DNA from: Nannobrachium achirus
Lineage: Eukaryota; Chordata; Actinopteri; Myctophiformes; Myctophidae
Direction: 5' to 3'
Length of the DNA: 64,000 bases
Assembly (NCBI GenBank): GCA_963921795.1
Contig: OY997658.1
Span: forward strand, 50,999,962-51,063,961
Part shown: in pieces, positions 59,445 through 64,000 of the stretch
Layout: every line of letters starts with the position of its first letter
Position numbering within the stretch: position 1 is the stretch's first letter
Translations under genes and position numbers: made by a program
The notes under the pieces: model-generated
Told to the model about the DNA's origin: nothing
The model's input: the letters and a program-made list of their open reading frames with translations, nothing else
The model's database searches: none

Positions 59445-60248
59445 GCAGACAGTGTCGCTGTGTATTTGTGCTTTTACAACACCGCAGCGTGGCTGCAATT
59501 AATCAGCGGTATTGACCCGGGTGTCATTACACTGATCGTTGTGTTACCTTCACAGCTCATTTTCAGGGACCTGGACGATGCATCAACGCAAAGCTTTCTC
59601 TCAATAACTGTACATTTGGAGGCCTAATGAACCCAACCCCGCGGTTAGTTTGATTTTAATTTCGCCGATACGCGATCGATAGCAGCCTCGACGCCCTTCA
59701 TGTCTTGATAGGGAAGACAAATGGGGAAGTGTTCCTTATAGGCCACGGTTATGATGAATCAATCAATGATTGAACAAAATGTTTAAACGATATCAGCCTA
59801 AACGGGCACAACATAGTTGCTTTACTGGTTTCCTGATAGGAAATAAAGTTAAACCGGTTAAGCATCCGTGTTGTTTTTTTTTTAGATTTTAGCATTGGCA
59901 ATTCAAGAATCACACCTAGTGTGATGTGAGTGCTGCTATTTATGAGTTAATTTCATTAAGCGTCCCGCTGGCCACAGAGCATCCTGTGATGCTTGGCCAA
60001 TGGGTGTACAACAAACTTTGAGCTGTTTGTGCCAAGATGTAGGCCAGATGTAGGCCATATCTGGGTCAGATGTAGGCCACGCTTCAGGGCCCGGACATGT
60101 TTTGGGAACCGGATAAAGCCAGATGTTGGAGCTTAGCTCCTCCCTGCGGAGCACCGCTCAAAAACAGCAGATCTGCTATATATATTTGTTGGTGAATCTC
60201 ACTTAAATCTGCAGATTTAAGTGAGATTCCGATGCGACGCATGCCCAT
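59443..60248. other. Intergenic repeat debris
   Basis: CTATTTATGAGTTAATTTCA-TTAAGCGTCCC at 59935-59966 recurs at 42686-42717. GCAGATCTGCT at 60168-60178 is a bare core of the palindrome family, next to GAGCACCGCTCAAAAAC, which resembles the TGAGCGGT MITE end. TTAAATCTGCAGATTTAA at 60204 is another perfect palindrome. Confidence 0.55.
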
Positions 60249-60562
60249 GTTTTGAACCCTGTGGCTTATACACTGGTGCGGCTTATATATAGATTTTTAC
60301 AGCTAACGGCCAGTTAATGGTCTTTAACAAGGATTTATATATAGATTTTTACAGCCAACGGCCAGTTAATGGTCTTTAACAAGGATTTATATATAGATTT
60401 TTAGAGCTAACGGCCACCAGGGGCGCTCTAGCGGTAAGCAGGAAGGACACCTGCGGCTTATAGTCAGGTGCGGCTTATATAATTATGTAAACGTTTGTTT
60501 TTTGTTCTAAATTTAGCTGGTGCGGCTTATATTCAGGTGCGGCTTATAGTCCAGCAATTAGG
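60249..60562. mobile_element. MITE with TATAAGCCGC repeats, truncated copy
   Basis: Begins inside the family (GTTTTGAACCCTGTGGCTTA) and keeps the right end (TAGTCCAGCAATTA). The block TTTATATATAGATTTTTA-AGC-AACGGCC is present three times in tandem, an internal expansion relative to 55377-55834. Confidence 0.75.
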
Positions 60563-60567
60563 TTATA

Positions 60568-60569
<2 letters not shown>

Positions 60570-60635
<66 letters not shown>
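60570..60635 (+). repeat. (GT)n microsatellite
   Basis: About 32 units, between two DNA transposons. Confidence 0.97.
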
Positions 60636-60638
60636 CAG

Positions 60639-61488
60639 TAGTGGCGTTTCCATAAAGCTACTTTTTGCACATTAACGGCTTAATCGCAAAATGTTTTTAT
60701 GGAAACACTTCAAAATGCGAATAAACTTTCATTATCCGCAAAAAAGATTATCCGCTTGGAGGAGGAGGATTTTGAGGCTTAATCGAATAAACTAAATGCG
60801 CTTAAGTGAATGGAAACGGGTCAGACAATAAATGCGAATAAAATATGACGTTCTGGTCCATATCGTCCTCCTATAACACTTTCCCCCACCGCTTAATTAA
60901 CGTCCATTGTATAGCGTTAGCCTACAAAACAAACCGGTTGTTATACACGGAGTAGCCTCGGAAACCCAGACTTTTATTTTCACACGGAGTGACCCTTCGT
61001 CATCACACCGTGTTGCGCGTGCCGAAAGTGTCCGTACAAGCTCAGAGCAGCTCGCATCTGCGACGCTGCAGGATGCAGTCTGCCCGGAGGACTCAACCGG
61101 GCGGTGGGCCGGCTGCCTCGACTCGGCTCGGGGACGCCCCTCGGGGAGCCCCAGCCCGGGGTCGCTTGCTCTGTGCTCCCGCCGGCCGCACTTTCTCCGC
61201 GGCGGTGCGTCGCGACTGGCTCTGGGTCGAGAATCGGGATGCGTGTGCAGCGAGTCACAGCAGTGCACTCACGTCTCTCGGTCTGAATTCAGCCCCATCC
61301 CAGCTCTGTGCACTGTGTGCAAGCCCGCGGGAAATGTTTACAGCAGGTCGGTCAGACGGACCCAGGCAGGATCTCCCAAGAATCGCATTTCACCAGTTTA
61401 ATGGAAACGGGCTAAATTCGCTTTGTCTTAAAGCGCATTTCTGATAATTCGCTTCCCTAATTCGAATACGTTTATGGAAACGCCACTA
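60639..61488. mobile_element. DNA transposon with TA flanks and GC-rich interior
   Basis: Inverted ends TAGTGGCGTTTCCATAAA and TTTATGGAAACGCCACTA; subterminal parts are AT-rich with CGAATAAA/TTTATTCG-type motifs. From about 60930 to 61390 the composition switches to GC- and CpG-rich sequence with no similarity to the ends. The GC-rich part encodes no recognisable protein. Confidence 0.75.
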
Positions 61489-61504
61489 ATGACTTCCATT
61501 ATAG

Positions 61505-61880
61505 ACGGGTTTCTTGTTTACAAACATTGAGACTAAATGCACAGGTGACTGTATCATGTAATCAATTCCGTCCAATCCCCAAACCTGTTGTGTTGGGGAG
61601 CGCTGGTTTCATTGGCTAATTTTGGTACCGACCTGCGCACGCATCTAGTTCTTATCAGTGTAACGTGGACCAGAAACGCGTCAATAACATTACAACTCTT
61701 CAGGAATAGAAAGCCTACAGTTTCTATTAGCTTGGATTCCCCATCGATGATGTCACTGGTGTCACTATGAGACACAGAGCAAGTAGTTTTTTAGTTTTCC
61801 TTTCTTTTTTTGCTATTAGTGAGGAGTGAGGACCATTTATATGAAGATAGGTTGAAAAGTGGTGAAGTGGTCCTTTAATA
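61505..61880. repeat. Interspersed repeat, family shared with 18301 and 31930
   Basis: The left part matches 18350-18450. The right part AGGACCATTTATATGAAGAT-AGGTTGAAAAGTGGTGAAG-TGGTCCTTTAAT matches 31978-32030. The two may be halves of one element. Confidence 0.5.
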
Positions 61881-61949
61881 GGAGCTGTCCATGGTACCGT
61901 TTAGACTGTGCAGCTACAATCTGTCAAATACGTTTGCATCTTTCTGGAC

Positions 61950-62404
61950 CAGTGTTTGAAAAAGTATTCACATGTTTTACTTTAGGAAATGTACTTACCG
62001 AAAACAGAAGTAGGTCCTACTTATTGTGCAGAATGACCATTTCATGTTTTCAAATGTATAAACATATTTTGAATATAGCCGATCTACAAGCTCACAATGT
62101 GTCTCATCGGAACGCATTGTGAGCTTGTAGATCGGCTATTTTCAAATGGCCAAACAGCTGAAGTGGTTAATGTATGTTTTTGTTATCATCAATCTACAAA
62201 GTAACTAACTAAAGTTTTAATTTAGCTGTATAGTGGAGTAAAAGTACAACATTTGCCTCTGAGATGTAGTGGACTAGTGGTGTAGAAGTAAAAGTATTGG
62301 AAATTGGAAATACTCAAGTAAAGAACAAATAACTAAAAACTGTAGGCCTACTTAGTAGGCCTACAGTAGCCTACGTAAGTAAATGTAGTTACTTTACACC
62401 ACTG
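61950..62404 (+). mobile_element. AGTAAAAGTA-family hAT MITE
   Basis: Starts CAGTGTTTGAAAAAGTATTC and ends GTTACTTTACACCACTG. No clean 8-bp duplication is seen. It carries the palindrome 62071-62143. It lies about 1.1 kb upstream of c1ql3. Confidence 0.82.
62071..62143. repeat. Palindrome copy 9
   Basis: GAATATAGCCGATCTACAAG, inner CTCACAATG / CATTGTGAG around CATCGGAA-type centre, right arm CTTGTAGATCGGCTATTTTC. The A-to-C change in GCAGATC/GCCGATC is matched in the other arm (GATCGGC). Confidence 0.93.
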
Positions 62405-62677
62405 ACCAGTAGCATACCTACCTACACACTACACAGTTGTCACTTTATGATCATTTGATCATTAGCACTACAACAAAACAAATGGTTGTGAGTCAAGTGG
62501 ATGATTGCATATTATAGTCCATAATGGCACTGAAGCACATTTGTTGTCAGAGAGTGGACAGACAGAGTGCATGGTGTGGTGCTGCTGTCACATCTGCTAG
62601 GAGCATCTTCGCTGTGCGCTATCTCTCTCCCTCCCTTCCGTTGCTTGCCTCTCTCCATCTCTCCATCTCTCATGTGT

Positions 62678-62680
<3 letters not shown>

Positions 62681-62746
<66 letters not shown>
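62681..62746 (+). repeat. (CT)n microsatellite upstream of c1ql3
   Basis: About 32 units, roughly 730 bp before the c1ql3 ATG. Confidence 0.97.
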
Positions 62747-62748
<2 letters not shown>

Positions 62749-62754
62749 CAGCTA

Positions 62755-64000
<1,246 letters not shown>

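Noticed and set aside
60897-61444. Overlapping 90-164-codon open frames on both strands
   Set aside because: Due to stop-poor GC-rich sequence inside a transposon; no recognisable domain.

Overview
The window is vertebrate nuclear DNA, almost certainly from a teleost fish. The evidence is two recognisable vertebrate genes in the same orientation, very long dinucleotide microsatellites ((GT)n, (CT)n), and a dense load of typical fish transposons (BEL/Pao, hAT, PIF/Harbinger-like and Mutator-like MITEs, tRNA-derived SINEs). There is no bacterial-type gene organisation; most open frames are translated microsatellite or transposon sequence.

Host genes. The last three coding exons of RSU1 (Ras suppressor protein 1, a leucine-rich-repeat adhesion protein) lie on the + strand at 895-1009, 6514-6646 and 48692-48794, with matching splice phases. 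The last two are separated by a 42-kb intron. Nearly 15 kb downstream, on the same strand, the N-terminal part of a C1q-like gene, best matched to C1QL3, starts at 63478 and runs off the window. In human the order is also RSU1 then C1QL3 on one strand, so this is conserved synteny.

Transposon content. The main object in the big intron is a BEL/Pao LTR retrotransposon on the - strand (18591-29037). It has two 812-bp LTRs that look identical, a 5-bp target duplication (TCTAG), and a gag-protease-RT-RNase H-integrase frame broken by one in-frame TGA. Its 5' LTR holds a hAT MITE (27122-28424), which holds a second hAT MITE (27704-28196), which holds a short palindrome. Other elements with readable ends and target duplications are at 11219-11724, 14385-15147 (with a PIF-like MITE at 14611-14940 inside), 16611-17055, 17375-17819, 37653-38201 (with a nested one at 37842-38019), 45511-47550 (TTAA-flanked inverted repeat), 51403-52865 (with a 721-bp Mutator-like foldback inside) and 60639-61488. 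Degenerate C2H2 zinc-finger gene fragments lie on the - strand at 41725-42193 and 42897-43510.

Most unusual signal. A short palindrome of about 55-75 bp recurs about twenty times as whole, half or damaged copies. Its outer arm reads roughly GAAAATAGCAGATCTACAAG followed by CTCACAACGC, and its CpG-rich inner stem varies between copies yet stays self-complementary. It sits inside several unrelated repeat families and also in unique-looking sequence, including two near-perfect copies just downstream of the RSU1 stop codon. I do not recognise it as a named element; it is the best candidate for an undescribed mobile or hairpin-maintained sequence here.

Limits: all calls come from reading the sequence; no alignment or database search was run. 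Repeat superfamily names rest on terminal repeats and target-site duplications and should be checked against a curated library.
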